From: Haloechinothrix sp033042135
GTDB lineage: Bacteria; Actinomycetota; Actinomycetes; Mycobacteriales; Pseudonocardiaceae
Assembly: GCF_033042135.1 (NCBI RefSeq)
Contig: NZ_WBXM01000007.1
Location: forward strand, 62,001 to 126,000
DNA length: 64,000 nt
Direction of reading: 5' to 3'
Part shown: piece after piece, positions 50,892 to 59,798 of the stretch
Position numbering within the stretch: position 1 is the first letter of the stretch
Layout of the letters: each line of letters begins with the position of its first letter
Program-made: the position numbers and the translations under genes
The notes under the pieces: model-generated
Told to the model about the DNA's origin: nothing
Seen by the model: the letters and a program-made list of their open reading frames with translations, nothing else
Databases searched by the model: none

Positions 50892-51635
50892 ATGCCTGAC
50901 TGGTTCTGGTACATCGCCGGTCCCGTACTGCTCGTCGCTGTCCTCGGCTACCTGTGGTATACCGACCGCCAGCGAAGCGAGACCGTGAAACGCAAGGCGG
51001 CCGAGCTCGACTGGTCCTATCACGCGTCCGACCGTCGGTACTCCGGCCGGTTTCCCGGCGACCCGTTCGAATCCGCGTGGTGGCGCCGTGCTCGACACGT
51101 GCTGCACGGCACGCGCGGCAACCGGCCGTTCACCGCGTTCGAGCTCGTGCTCGTGCGACGCGAGTACCGGCCACGACGCGGCGTGCGGGGCCTGCGGCGC
51201 CTGAGTTCCGACAGCGACAGGGACTATCGCAGGCGCCTGACGCTCCGTCGGTATCAGGTCGTGCTGGTCGAGCTGCCCGTTGCCGTGCCCGACCTCGACA
51301 TCGCCAGGCGCGGGTTTCTCGGTCGCACCATTCGATCCCGGTTCGGCCTGTCCAGCAAGGATGTCGACCTGACCGGCCAGCAGATCGGCACCGAGGAGTT
51401 CGACGCCGAGTTCGAAATCGCCACCGCGGATCCCGAGTTCGCGCGGCGCATGTTCACGCCAGACGCGTGCTCCTGGCTGCTCCGATCCTCACTCTCCCGC
51501 GAGAGCCCGGTACGCATCCACGGCAACGAGATGGTCACCTGGCGCGAGGGCAGGATCAACCCGACCGATGCGAAGAAGCGCGCTCGGTATCTCCACGAGC
51601 TCGCCGATCACGTACCGACCGGCGTCGCCAGCTGA
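50892..51635 (+). CDS. Single-pass membrane protein with a cytosolic domain
   Basis: A 247-residue protein. An N-terminal membrane helix (about 5-23: YIAGPVLLVAVLGYLWYT) is followed by a basic soluble domain of about 215 residues. Features are a YSGRFPGDPF turn, GNRPFTAFELVLVRREY, a strand pair with YQVVLVELPVAVPDLDIARRG, and a late MFTPDACSWLLRSSLSRESPVRIHGNEMVTWREG. I do not recognise the family with confidence; it resembles uncharacterised membrane proteins with a DUF3137-like body. It closes the five-gene cassette 19 bp after the lipoprotein. Confidence 0.6.
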   Translation: MPDWFWYIAGPVLLVAVLGYLWYTDRQRSETVKRKAAELDWSYHASDRRYSGRFPGDPFESAWWRRARHVLHGTRGNRPFTAFELVLVRREYRPRRGVRGLRRLSSDSDRDYRRRLTLRRYQVVLVELPVAVPDLDIARRGFLGRTIRSRFGLSSKDVDLTGQQIGTEEFDAEFEIATADPEFARRMFTPDACSWLLRSSLSRESPVRIHGNEMVTWREGRINPTDAKKRARYLHELADHVPTGVAS

Positions 51636-51792
51636 CCGGCTCGGTCCCAATGCTCCGGCGGGGACTCGTCACTGTATCGGTACAGCACACGTTACGGCTC
51701 TGGCCTCGCACCGCGGCGCGGAGGACAGTGGAATCACCACCGGTACCACCATGCCCCTGCGCGCAGCAGGCAGCGGAGGTGAGGAGAGGGTC

Positions 51793-52059
51793 ATGCACGA
51801 GAAGCACTGGAACGTCGAGATCACCATCGACGAGTTCGACGATCGCACCCGCGCCAAAGCCAAGTTGCAGAGCGACCGAGGCACCGACATGACCGGTGTC
51901 GGGCTGGCCAGGTTGAACCCCGAGGACCGCAACGTTCCCGAGATCGGCGACGAGCTCGCGACATCACGCGCACTGTCCGACCTGGCCCACCGGCTGCTGG
52001 ACGTGACGGCCGAGGACATCGAGCGCGTCACCCATCAACCGGCCCACCTGACACACTGA
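51793..52059 (+). CDS. DUF1876 small protein
   Basis: An 88-residue protein of the dsRBD-like DUF1876 family. It starts EKHWNVEITIDEFDDRTRAKAKL, with RLNPEDRNVPEIGDELATSRALSDLAHRLL, both typical. The family occurs widely in actinobacteria, often linked with stress or dormancy; its function is not known. The ATG at 51793 follows GAGGAGAGG. A hairpin lies 22 bp past its stop. Confidence 0.85.
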   Translation: MHEKHWNVEITIDEFDDRTRAKAKLQSDRGTDMTGVGLARLNPEDRNVPEIGDELATSRALSDLAHRLLDVTAEDIERVTHQPAHLTH

Positions 52060-52080
52060 CGACGGCCACTCGACCCGGAT

Positions 52081-52114
52081 CGCGTGGGCACATGACCCTA
52101 CCGCCGCCCACGCG
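52081..52114. terminator. Hairpin between convergent genes
   Basis: The arms cgcgtgggc (52081-52089) and gcccacgcg (52106-52114) pair perfectly across a 16-base loop. The hairpin lies between the stops of the DUF1876 gene (52059) and the dehydrogenase (52130), so it can serve both strands. No U-tract is seen. Confidence 0.65.
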
Positions 52115-52129
52115 CCTGTCCTCGCGCGC

Positions 52130-53098
52130 TCACTGGTGGCCTGCGGGCTCGTTCATGACGCGGATCGGCTCACCCGCGGCGAACGCGGCGATATCGGCGA
52201 CGGCATCGGTGTAGAACACCCGGTAGACATCGTCGCTGACGTAGCCGATGTGGGGAGTGAGCACGGTGTTCGGCGCGGACCGCAACGGGTGATCCACCGG
52301 CAACGGCTCGGTATCGTAGACATCCAGCGCGGCCCGGATGCCGCCACGGTGCACCGCAGCCAGCAACGCGTCCTCGTCGACGATCGGTCCGCGGGAGGTG
52401 TTGACCAGGAGCGCCCCCTGCTTCATCAGCCCCAGCTCCCGCGCACCGAGCAGCCCCCTCGTGCGTTCGCTGAGCACCAAGTGGATCGTCACGACATCGG
52501 CCGATGTCAGGAGCTCGTCGAAGGGCACAGCCGTCGCGCCGTGCTCGGCCGCGCGCTCGGCGGTCAGGTTCCGGCTCCACGCGATCAGCTCCATGCCGAA
52601 CGCGGCCCCGATCGCGGACACCTGCGCACCGAGCCTGCCCAGCCCGAGCACACCCAACGTCTTACCGCGCAACGCGGTGCCGACCTCTCCGGTGAGCGGA
52701 ACCTGCCAGCCACCGTCACGCACCGAGCGTTCCTCGGCGGGCAGGCGCCGCGCGGCAGCCAGGATCAACGCCCATGTTGCCTCGGCGGTGGGGTGCGGCA
52801 GGTAGCCGGTTCCACTGACCACGATGCCCGCCGCGCTAGCCGCGTCGAGATCGATCGCCGCGTTGCGCTGACCGGTGCTCACCAGCAACCGCAGCTCCGG
52901 AAGCGCGTGCAGCACTTCTGCGGGAAACGCGGTGCGCTCCCGCATAGCGACCACCACGTCGAACCCACGCAGCGCCTCGACGGCCTCCTGCCTGCCGCCG
53001 AACGGATCGGTGAAGACCGTGATCTCGGCATCCAGCGAGTTCCAGTCGGCGAAGTCGAGTGCGACGTTTTGGTAGTCGTCGAGAATCGCGATCCGCAT
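52130..53098 (-). CDS. D-2-hydroxyacid dehydrogenase
   Basis: A 322-residue NAD-dependent dehydrogenase. The Rossmann loop is LGVLGLGRLGAQVSAIG, the catalytic Arg is near LVSTGQRNAAIDLDAA, the Glu is in NTSRGPIVDEDALLAA, and the catalytic His is in VLTPHIGYVS. It could reduce phosphoglycerate-like or other 2-ketoacids; the exact substrate is unclear. The ATG at 53098 matches the conserved MRIAILDDYQN; a longer frame into aroE is rejected. Confidence 0.88.
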   Translation of the reverse strand: MRIAILDDYQNVALDFADWNSLDAEITVFTDPFGGRQEAVEALRGFDVVVAMRERTAFPAEVLHALPELRLLVSTGQRNAAIDLDAASAAGIVVSGTGYLPHPTAEATWALILAAARRLPAEERSVRDGGWQVPLTGEVGTALRGKTLGVLGLGRLGAQVSAIGAAFGMELIAWSRNLTAERAAEHGATAVPFDELLTSADVVTIHLVLSERTRGLLGARELGLMKQGALLVNTSRGPIVDEDALLAAVHRGGIRAALDVYDTEPLPVDHPLRSAPNTVLTPHIGYVSDDVYRVFYTDAVADIAAFAAGEPIRVMNEPAGHQ

Positions 53099-53147
53099 GA
53101 TCGTCACGCTATCGCCCACCGGCCGATCAGGCACTCCCCGGCGAGGC

Positions 53148-54047
53148 TCATAGCGGCAGCGGCACGACGTTCCCGGTGGCCTCCCGCAGCGCATCCCGCA
53201 TCGCCACGCGTGGGGCGGCACGGCCGGTGAAGTGTTCCACCTGGCCGAAGGCCTGGTGCAGCAGCATGTCCAAGCCGGTGGCGATCCGGCCTCCCCTGGC
53301 GTGAACCGCCTCAGCCAGCGGCGTCGGCCACGGGTCGTAGATGACATCGAGCACTCGGCCTGCCCGCGCGAGCGCCGGAGCATGCGGCGCGGTCGCCTCC
53401 GGCGGGACCGTGCTCACCAGCACCGACGCCGCCTCGGCCAGGCCATCCAGGTCGGCATCGGCCAGCCCGAACGCCTCGGCGTCCAGCCCCGCACTGCGGG
53501 CAGCCGCCAGTGTCTCCTGCGCGCGGGCCGGTTCCCGCACCACCAGGCGCACGCGTGTCACCCCGAGATCGGCGAGGGCCACCACGGCGGCGGCCGCGGT
53601 CCCCCCTGCCCCGAGCACCACACCGGTGCCGGACAGCGTTCCGCCGTCGCCGATCGTGCTCAGCGCACCGATCACACCGTCCACATCGGTGCAATCAGCG
53701 AGCCACCGTAGCTTGCCGTCGGGCCGGTCGGCCATGCGGACCAGCGTATTGGCCGCACCGACGGCAGTAGCACGGTCGGTGATCTCGTCGGCGAGCTCCA
53801 ACGCCGCACGCTTGCCCGGCATGGTGACCGACAGCCCGACCCATTCCGGTCCGAATGCGCCGACAATGGCGGGCAGTTCCTCGGCATCTGCCTCGATGCG
53901 CTGGTAGCTCCACCCCTCGAGAGCCAGCGCCCGGTAGGCCGCCTCGTGCAGTACCGGGGACAGCGAGTGCTCGATGGGTTTGCCAAGCACACCCGCCTTG
54001 CGGGCACCGCCGCCTGCCGGGTCAGTAGACCCCTCGGGCTTGCGCAT
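53148..54047 (-). CDS. aroE: Shikimate dehydrogenase
   Basis: A 299-residue NADPH-dependent dehydrogenase of the aromatic pathway. Motifs: AGVLGKPIEHSLSPVLHEAA, SVTMPGK with the catalytic Lys, GAANTLV, D-C-T-D-V-D-G for shikimate, the dinucleotide loop GAGGTAAAA, and GLDMLLHQAFGQVEHFTG at the end. The ATG at 54047 has GGGAG at proper spacing; an ATG nine bases upstream is too close to it. The start overlaps the end of mltG by 26 bases, so the genes are coupled. aroE is separate from the aroC cluster by 8 kb. Confidence 0.95.
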   Translation of the reverse strand: MRKPEGSTDPAGGGARKAGVLGKPIEHSLSPVLHEAAYRALALEGWSYQRIEADAEELPAIVGAFGPEWVGLSVTMPGKRAALELADEITDRATAVGAANTLVRMADRPDGKLRWLADCTDVDGVIGALSTIGDGGTLSGTGVVLGAGGTAAAAVVALADLGVTRVRLVVREPARAQETLAAARSAGLDAEAFGLADADLDGLAEAASVLVSTVPPEATAPHAPALARAGRVLDVIYDPWPTPLAEAVHARGGRIATGLDMLLHQAFGQVEHFTGRAAPRVAMRDALREATGNVVPLPL

Positions 54048-55437
54048 CCCGAACATTCTCCCTGTGCTCGTCGTAGCTGTCCGCGAAGCACGACAGGCCG
54101 TTGTCCTCACACTTGACGAAGAACATCCACGAACCCTCTGCCGGGTGTATCGCGGCCTGCAGTGCCTCCATGCTCGGCGCCGAGATCGGCGTCGGTGGCA
54201 ACCCCGTATTGCGGTAGGTGTTGTACGGGCCGGGCCGGGCGCGATCCTCCTCGTTGGTGCGCACCTCGGGACGCTCGAGCACGTAGTTGATCGTCGAGTC
54301 CATCTCCAGGCGCATGTCATCGGCGAGCCGGTTGTAGATCACGCGGGAGACGCGTCCGAAGTCGTTTTCCACCGCCTCGTGCTCGATGAGCGAGGCGATG
54401 GTGAGCACCTCGTACGGCTCATAGCCAGTGATCTCCTCGCTGTTGACCAGCTCGGAGGCTTCGAGCTTGCTCGCCGAGACCGTGAGCACCTCGGACAGCA
54501 ACCGTTCCGCGTCCCACCCGGGTTTGACGCTGTACACCCCGGGCATCACCAACCCCTCCAGCCTGCGTTCCGGTTCCGCTTCGGAAGCGGGCTCCGCCAG
54601 CCACTCCGGCACGCCCAGTTCGGTGAGGTCGGCCTCGGCCGCTACCGCGCGCAGCTCGTCGGGATCGACGCAGGTGCTGTCACCGTTCAGCTCGACGCAC
54701 GAAGCGTGTGAGAGGAGTGAGTACACCCCGTGGGTCACCGTCTCGTCCGGTTGGGTGACGTCGTCGAGCTTCGTTCCGCCACGGATCTGCAGGTCGCCCA
54801 CGCGCGCGTCCTCGGCGGTGATGGCCTCGACCGCGTCGGCACCCGACATGCGGGTCTGCATCACGTAGTAACCCGGCCGGATGCTGCGCACGGCCTCGGT
54901 GTCTCCACCCGCCGACACGAACGCCCTGCTGCTGGCCACCACGTCGGCCTCCTCCAAGGTGGCGGCGATCGCCGCCACCGAATCCCCTTCGGCGACCTCG
55001 ACGATCACATCGTCCTCACCGGGACCGGCGTAGTCCGCGTAGTTCAACCCGAGCAGCTCCCGGGTGCCATACCACACCCCAGCGGCAAGCAGCCCGATCA
55101 GCACCAGGATCAGCAGCCATCCCAGCGCTCTCCGCCCAGCGCGGCAGCGACCACGGCCCGAACCCCTGTGGACCCGGTCATCCATGTGATCGTCGCGGTC
55201 CGCGGGCCCGTCCCCGTCCATGTCGTCGAACAGCCCCGCGAGGTTCCCCGAGGCGCTGCCCTCCACGCTGGGCAGTTCCCCGCCGCGCCGGGGCGGGTTG
55301 CGGTCGCGCGCGCCGCCCGGCCCTGTCACGCGTCCACCGGGCGACCCGCCCGAGCCGGGGCCGGGAGCACGATGGCCGTCGGGTCGATGTCCGGTTCGTC
55401 CACGCCGCTCGATCGCAGATACTCCGTTCTCTCGCAC
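54022..55437 (-). CDS. mltG: Endolytic transglycosylase MltG
   Basis: A peptidoglycan-cleaving enzyme that sets glycan-strand length. The cytosolic N terminus is long, Arg/Gly/Asp-rich and disordered (about 105 residues from this start). A single membrane helix follows (ALGWLLILVLIGLLAAGVWY). The extracellular YceG domain has the catalytic Glu in TIASLIEHEAVENDFGRVSRVIYNRL (in blocks), and TINYVLERPEVR, NTYRNTGLPPTPIS near the end. GTG at 55437 gives 471 residues; the true start is uncertain, with ATG 55533 and later GTGs possible, none with a strong ribosome site. Confidence 0.9.
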   Translation of the reverse strand: MRENGVSAIERRGRTGHRPDGHRAPGPGSGGSPGGRVTGPGGARDRNPPRRGGELPSVEGSASGNLAGLFDDMDGDGPADRDDHMDDRVHRGSGRGRCRAGRRALGWLLILVLIGLLAAGVWYGTRELLGLNYADYAGPGEDDVIVEVAEGDSVAAIAATLEEADVVASSRAFVSAGGDTEAVRSIRPGYYVMQTRMSGADAVEAITAEDARVGDLQIRGGTKLDDVTQPDETVTHGVYSLLSHASCVELNGDSTCVDPDELRAVAAEADLTELGVPEWLAEPASEAEPERRLEGLVMPGVYSVKPGWDAERLLSEVLTVSASKLEASELVNSEEITGYEPYEVLTIASLIEHEAVENDFGRVSRVIYNRLADDMRLEMDSTINYVLERPEVRTNEEDRARPGPYNTYRNTGLPPTPISAPSMEALQAAIHPAEGSWMFFVKCEDNGLSCFADSYDEHRENVRDAQARGVY

Positions 55438-55563
55438 TGGCCATCGAGGCCAGACACCGTACCTGGAAGGGAAGGGCGGTCGAGGCCGCCGGGTGCTCGC
55501 TTCCGCGAGAGCACCATGGCACCGGCCGAACATGAACCGTACACGGCCAGCTTGTGTCCCAGC

Positions 55564-56082
55564 TTATCGCTCGGTGCTGGCCTCCCCCTGTTCACCTGTC
55601 GACTCCGCACTCCGGACACGGTTGGCCCGTGCGTCGAGCCAGCCCTGCAGGATCTCCACGGCCGCGGCCTTGTCCACGACGGCACGCTGCTTCCGGGTGT
55701 TCATTCCCCTTCCCGAGAGCATCCGGGAAGCGCTGACGGTGCTCAGCCGTTCATCGGCCAGTCGAACCGGGATCCCGCCGGTCCGCTCGGCCAGCAATCC
55801 GGCGTAGGTCACGGCGTCGGCTGCCGCGGAACCGTGCCGCCCGGCGAGGGTGCGCGGCAGGCCGACGACGACCTCGACCACACCGTGCTCGGCCACCAGC
55901 TCGGCCAGCCGCGCGAGGTCGGTGTGTTGCGCGGTGTCCCGGCGGAGCGTGTCCAGCGGGGTAGCCAGCAACGGGCTCGGATCGCTCAGCGCGACACCGA
56001 CCCGCACCGAGCCCACGTCCACCCCCAGCCGCCTGCCGGGCCCCGGATCATCCTCACCCGGCCTGTCGGGCTGTTCGTTCAC
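55564..56082 (-). CDS. ruvX: RuvX/YqgF RNase H-fold nuclease
   Basis: A 172-residue protein of the YqgF family, an RNase H-like nuclease proposed for Holliday-junction resolution and also pre-16S rRNA processing. Visible are GVDVGSVRVGVALSDP with the first catalytic Asp, VVVGLPRTLAGRHGSAA, LADERLSTVSASRML with Asp-Glu, and VVDKAAAVEILQGWLD. It lies between alaS and mltG, a conserved actinobacterial order. Both ends carry short charged variable tails. Confidence 0.94.
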   Translation of the reverse strand: MNEQPDRPGEDDPGPGRRLGVDVGSVRVGVALSDPSPLLATPLDTLRRDTAQHTDLARLAELVAEHGVVEVVVGLPRTLAGRHGSAAADAVTYAGLLAERTGGIPVRLADERLSTVSASRMLSGRGMNTRKQRAVVDKAAAVEILQGWLDARANRVRSAESTGEQGEASTER

Positions 56083-56130
56083 GCCTGCCCATCCTCGTCG
56101 GTTGTTGGTCGCGGGCCGCTACGTCGTGCG

Positions 56131-58797
56131 TCAGGCCACCCCGTCACGGACCGCCCGCCGCAGCATGCCGATGGCCTCGTCGATGCCAGCCGGGTTCGTA
56201 CCGCCGCCCTGGGCCATATCGGCCTTGCCGCCGCCGCGACCGTCGACCGCTTCCGACACGGAACGAACCAGCTCCCCCGCAGCCAGTCCCTTGTCGCGCG
56301 CCGCAGCGTTGGTACCGATCACGAAGCTCACTTTCTGCCCATCGGGTAGGAACAGCGCGACCACGCTGGGGCGTGAGCCCAGCCGGTTACGCACCTCCGA
56401 GGCGAGCGAGCGCGCCGCCTGCGCATCGATGTCCTCTGTGACCTTCTCGGCGACCACCGCGACCCCGTCGACATCCTCGGCACCAGCCGCCAGCGTCCCC
56501 GCCGACGCCAGGATCCGCTCGGTGCGCAGCCGCTCGATCTCCTTCTCGGCATCACGGAGCCTGCCGAGCACATCCGAGATGCGGTCGGGAAGCTGATCGG
56601 TGGGCACCTTGAACGTGTTCGCCAGTTCCGACACCAGGAGCTGTTCCTTACGGACGTGCCGCAGCGCGTCCGTGCCGACCAGCGCCTCGATGCGGTGGAC
56701 ACCGGAGCCGATCGAGCTGTCGCTGACGAGCTTGACCAGACCGAGCTGGCCGATGCGATCGACGTGTGTGCCGCCACAGAGCTCGCGGGAGTACTCACCC
56801 ATGTCGATCACCCGCACCTGGTTGCCGTACTTCTCGCCGAACAGCGCGATGGCGCCCAGTTCGAAAGCCTTGTCCTTCGAGGTGACGTAGCTTTCCACCG
56901 GAGTGTCCTGCAACAGGTACTCGTTGACTTCTTCCTCGACCTCGGTCAGCACGTCGGCCGAGACAGCGCCGGGCGAGGTGAAGTCGAACCGCATACGGCC
57001 GGGAGAGTTCAGCGAACCGGCCTGCGCGGCCCGCTGCCCGTATGCCCCGCGCACCGCCGCGTGTACCAGGTGCGTCGCCGAGTGCGACCGGGCGATGGAC
57101 AACCTCCTGTCGCTGTCGACCGATCCGGTGAGCTTGTCGTCCAGACCGACCTCGCCTGCCACCACCTCAACGCGGTGCACCGACAACCCGGGCACGATCT
57201 TCTGCACGTCGTGCACGCGCACCTGCGTCCCCGACCCGTACAGCGTGCCGGTGTCGGCGATCTGCCCACCACTCTCGGCGTAGAACGGGGTCCGGTCCAG
57301 CACCAGCTCTCCGCGTTCGCCCTCGCCGAGCCGTGGCACCGAGGCGCCACCGGAGAGCAGGCCGATCACCCGGCAGCCCGCCTCCAGGTCCGTGTAGCCG
57401 AGGAACTCGGTCTCGCCGTGCGTATCGAGCAGCGAACGGTACTCGGACAGGTCACCGTGCCCGCTCTTACGCGCCGCGGCATCGGCCTTGGCGCGCTGGC
57501 GCTGCTCCTCCATCAGCGTGCGGAACCCGTCCTCGTCGACCTTTAGCCCCTGCTCGGCGGCCATCTCGAGGGTGAGGTCGATCGGGAAGCCATAGGTGTC
57601 GTGCAGTTGGAACGCCTTGTCTCCGGGCAACACCGCGCTACCCGCCCGCTTGGTCCGCTCGGCGGCCGCGTCGAAGATCTTCGAGCCGCTGCTCAGTGTG
57701 GCGAGGAACGTCTCCTCCTCGATGCGCATCACGTCGCTGATGCGTTCGAAATCGCGGGCGATCTCCGGGTAGGACGGCGACATCGCATCGCGCACCACCG
57801 CGGCGAACTCGGGCAGCACCGCCTCGTGCACACCCAGCAACCGCACCGACCGCACGATGCGGCGCAGCAGGCGCCGCAATACGTATCCCCGTGCCTCGTT
57901 GCCGGGCGTCACGCCGTCGCCGATCAGCATCACACCGGACCGAGCGTGGTCGGCGATCACCCGGAACCGCACGTCATCGGCGTGATTCTCGCCGTAGGTG
58001 CGACCGGAGAGCTCCTCTGCCTTGTCGATGACCGGCCGTACCAGATCGGTCTCGTAGACGTTGTCGACACCCTGCAGCAGAAAGGCCACCCGTTCGACCC
58101 CGAGACCGGTGTCGATGTTCTTGCTCGGCAGCTCGCCGAGCACCGGATAGCCGTCCTTCGGGCTGCCGTCCCCCCGGATGTCCTGCATGAACACCAGGTT
58201 CCAGATCTCGAGGTAGCGGTCCTCGTCGACGACCGGACCACCCTCTCGGCCGTACTCGGGACCGCGGTCGTAGTAAATCTCCGAGCACGGACCGCCGGGG
58301 CCTGCGACCCCCATGTCCCAGTAGTTGTCCGTGGCGTCGCGGTACTGGATACGCTCGGGTGGCAGCCCGGCAACGCTCTGCCACAACCGCGCCGATTCGG
58401 CATCGTCGTTGTAGACAGTGGTCCAGATGCGCTTGGGATCGAACCCGTAACCGCCTTCCGACTGCGGCTTGGTGACCAGATCCCACGCCTGCGCGATGGC
58501 GCCTTCCTTGAAGTAGTCACCGAACGAGAAGTTGCCCGCCATCTGGAAGAACGTATTGTGCCGGGTGGTCTTGCCGACCTCGTCGATGTCGCCGGTGCGC
58601 ACGCACTTCTGCACGCTGGTCGCGCGCGGGTACGGCGGCGGCACCTCACCGAGGAAGTACGGCTTGAACTGCACCATCCCCGCATTCACGAACAACAGGT
58701 TCGGATCGTCGAGGATCAGCGAAGCGCTCGGCACCCTGGTATGGCCGTTGGCTTCGAAGTGTCGGAGGAATCGTTCGCGAATCTCGTGTGTCTGCAC
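56131..58797 (-). CDS. alaS: Alanyl-tRNA synthetase
   Basis: A full-length 888-residue synthetase. The N-terminal class II catalytic core begins THEIRERFLRHFEANGH and includes TSVQKCVRTGDIDEVGKTTRHNTFF (in blocks). The editing domain has the zinc motif HSATH, later completed by LCGGTHVDR. A C-Ala coiled-coil domain ends the protein. The GTG at 58797 begins exactly at the conserved VQTHEIR; an Arg-rich extension to 59004 overlaps the next gene and is rejected. Confidence 0.97.
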   Translation of the reverse strand: MQTHEIRERFLRHFEANGHTRVPSASLILDDPNLLFVNAGMVQFKPYFLGEVPPPYPRATSVQKCVRTGDIDEVGKTTRHNTFFQMAGNFSFGDYFKEGAIAQAWDLVTKPQSEGGYGFDPKRIWTTVYNDDAESARLWQSVAGLPPERIQYRDATDNYWDMGVAGPGGPCSEIYYDRGPEYGREGGPVVDEDRYLEIWNLVFMQDIRGDGSPKDGYPVLGELPSKNIDTGLGVERVAFLLQGVDNVYETDLVRPVIDKAEELSGRTYGENHADDVRFRVIADHARSGVMLIGDGVTPGNEARGYVLRRLLRRIVRSVRLLGVHEAVLPEFAAVVRDAMSPSYPEIARDFERISDVMRIEEETFLATLSSGSKIFDAAAERTKRAGSAVLPGDKAFQLHDTYGFPIDLTLEMAAEQGLKVDEDGFRTLMEEQRQRAKADAAARKSGHGDLSEYRSLLDTHGETEFLGYTDLEAGCRVIGLLSGGASVPRLGEGERGELVLDRTPFYAESGGQIADTGTLYGSGTQVRVHDVQKIVPGLSVHRVEVVAGEVGLDDKLTGSVDSDRRLSIARSHSATHLVHAAVRGAYGQRAAQAGSLNSPGRMRFDFTSPGAVSADVLTEVEEEVNEYLLQDTPVESYVTSKDKAFELGAIALFGEKYGNQVRVIDMGEYSRELCGGTHVDRIGQLGLVKLVSDSSIGSGVHRIEALVGTDALRHVRKEQLLVSELANTFKVPTDQLPDRISDVLGRLRDAEKEIERLRTERILASAGTLAAGAEDVDGVAVVAEKVTEDIDAQAARSLASEVRNRLGSRPSVVALFLPDGQKVSFVIGTNAAARDKGLAAGELVRSVSEAVDGRGGGKADMAQGGGTNPAGIDEAIGMLRRAVRDGVA

Positions 58798-58927
58798 GTC
58801 TGCGTCCTGTGGTCGGTTCGGGTACCGGGGCCTGGCCGATGCACCCGGCCTGCGACCGGGTCGTGTCCGTGGCCCCGCCTGCGGGCCGTGTGGGGCGGCG
58901 AGGGAGCACGCGCGCCGTGCGCCCGTG

Positions 58928-59263
58928 CTAGTCCCTCGCCGGGCGCGCTCGCCGGTACTGGCTCGGCCGCGCACCCGCGTCGTCGCGGGGAACGTGGCGA
59001 CCACCGCGGCCCGGTTCGACGGCCGAACGCGGTACCTGCCCGGAGGTGTGCTCGATGAACTCGCTCAGCTCCACCTCGCGCTCACTCATCCCGGCGCGGA
59101 CGTCGGCCCCGAAGGCGCCTACCGCGCCAGCCAGCTCCCGTACGGCCTCGCCTACGTTCGAGGCTAACCCTGCGGGCGTGGCCTCGCGAGCGGCCTCGTT
59201 GGCTTTCCGGCACACCGCGAACCCGGCGGCGAATCCCACGCCGAACCAGAACAGGCGCCTCAT
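58928..59263 (-). CDS. Small membrane-anchored protein (DUF6167-like)
   Basis: A 111-residue protein with one N-terminal membrane helix (RRLFWFGVGFAAGFAVCRKANEA) and a basic polar tail. This resembles the DUF6167 small proteins that sit upstream of alaS in actinobacteria. Function unknown. The start overlaps the stop of the DUF948-like gene by four bases, so the two are coupled. Confidence 0.75.
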   Translation of the reverse strand: MRRLFWFGVGFAAGFAVCRKANEAAREATPAGLASNVGEAVRELAGAVGAFGADVRAGMSEREVELSEFIEHTSGQVPRSAVEPGRGGRHVPRDDAGARPSQYRRARPARD

Positions 59264-59664
59264 CGCGTCGACCCCTTCCTCCGGACCCTGGCGTGCTTGC
59301 CCTGCTCACCACGCCGGGCACGGCGCGCCCGGATCGCCTTGGTGATGCCGTACGACAACGCCGCCACCTTCACCAGCGGGCTCCCCAGCGTAGCCGTGAA
59401 CACCGAGGATAGCGCCGTGGCATTGCTGGATACCTGCTGGACGTTCGCCGTCACGCCGTCCACCCGTTCCAGCTGGGTGTTGACGTGGGTGATGGTGTCG
59501 TTGGCACCGTGCAACAGCGGGTCCGAATTCTCGTGGGCCTTCCGGATCGCGACCGTGGCCTCGTCGAGCGTACGACCCAGCTTGATCAGCGGTATCGCCA
59601 GCAGAACGACGAGCAGCACGAATGCGCCTGCGGCGACAAGCACTGCGATCTGTTCCGGCGACAC
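59260..59664 (-). CDS. DUF948-like membrane protein
   Basis: A 134-residue protein. An N-terminal membrane helix (IAVLVAAGAFVLLVVLLAIPL) is followed by a long amphipathic coiled-coil (GRTLDEATVAIRKAHENSDPLLHGANDTITHVNTQLERVD in blocks) and a basic C terminus. The arrangement is that of the DUF948 family. The GTG at 59664 has GAGGAGGGG directly upstream. It forms a coupled pair with the DUF6167-like gene ahead of alaS. Confidence 0.85.
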   Translation of the reverse strand: MSPEQIAVLVAAGAFVLLVVLLAIPLIKLGRTLDEATVAIRKAHENSDPLLHGANDTITHVNTQLERVDGVTANVQQVSSNATALSSVFTATLGSPLVKVAALSYGITKAIRARRARRGEQGKHARVRRKGSTR

Positions 59665-59764
59665 GGCCCCTCCTCGATGACGGTGGTGCGGCAATAGGGC
59701 GGCATGCGTGGATGGGGGTCAGGCTACCGCTTCTCGCCCGCGGGCCACCGCCGACCCCACACCT

Positions 59765-59798
59765 CGGCCGGTCGGGACAGCGTTGCGATGACCGGCCG
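59765..59798 (-). terminator. Hairpin directly after rarA
   Basis: The arms cggccggtc (59765-59773) and gaccggccg (59790-59798) are perfectly complementary around a 16-base loop, and the stem starts on the base next to the rarA stop codon. Read on the minus strand it would end the rarA transcript. Confidence 0.65.

Noticed and set aside
59697..59764. Possible small gene between the DUF948-like gene and rarA
   Set aside because: No frame with a start and ribosome site is present; the stretch contains only the rarA hairpin at its edge.
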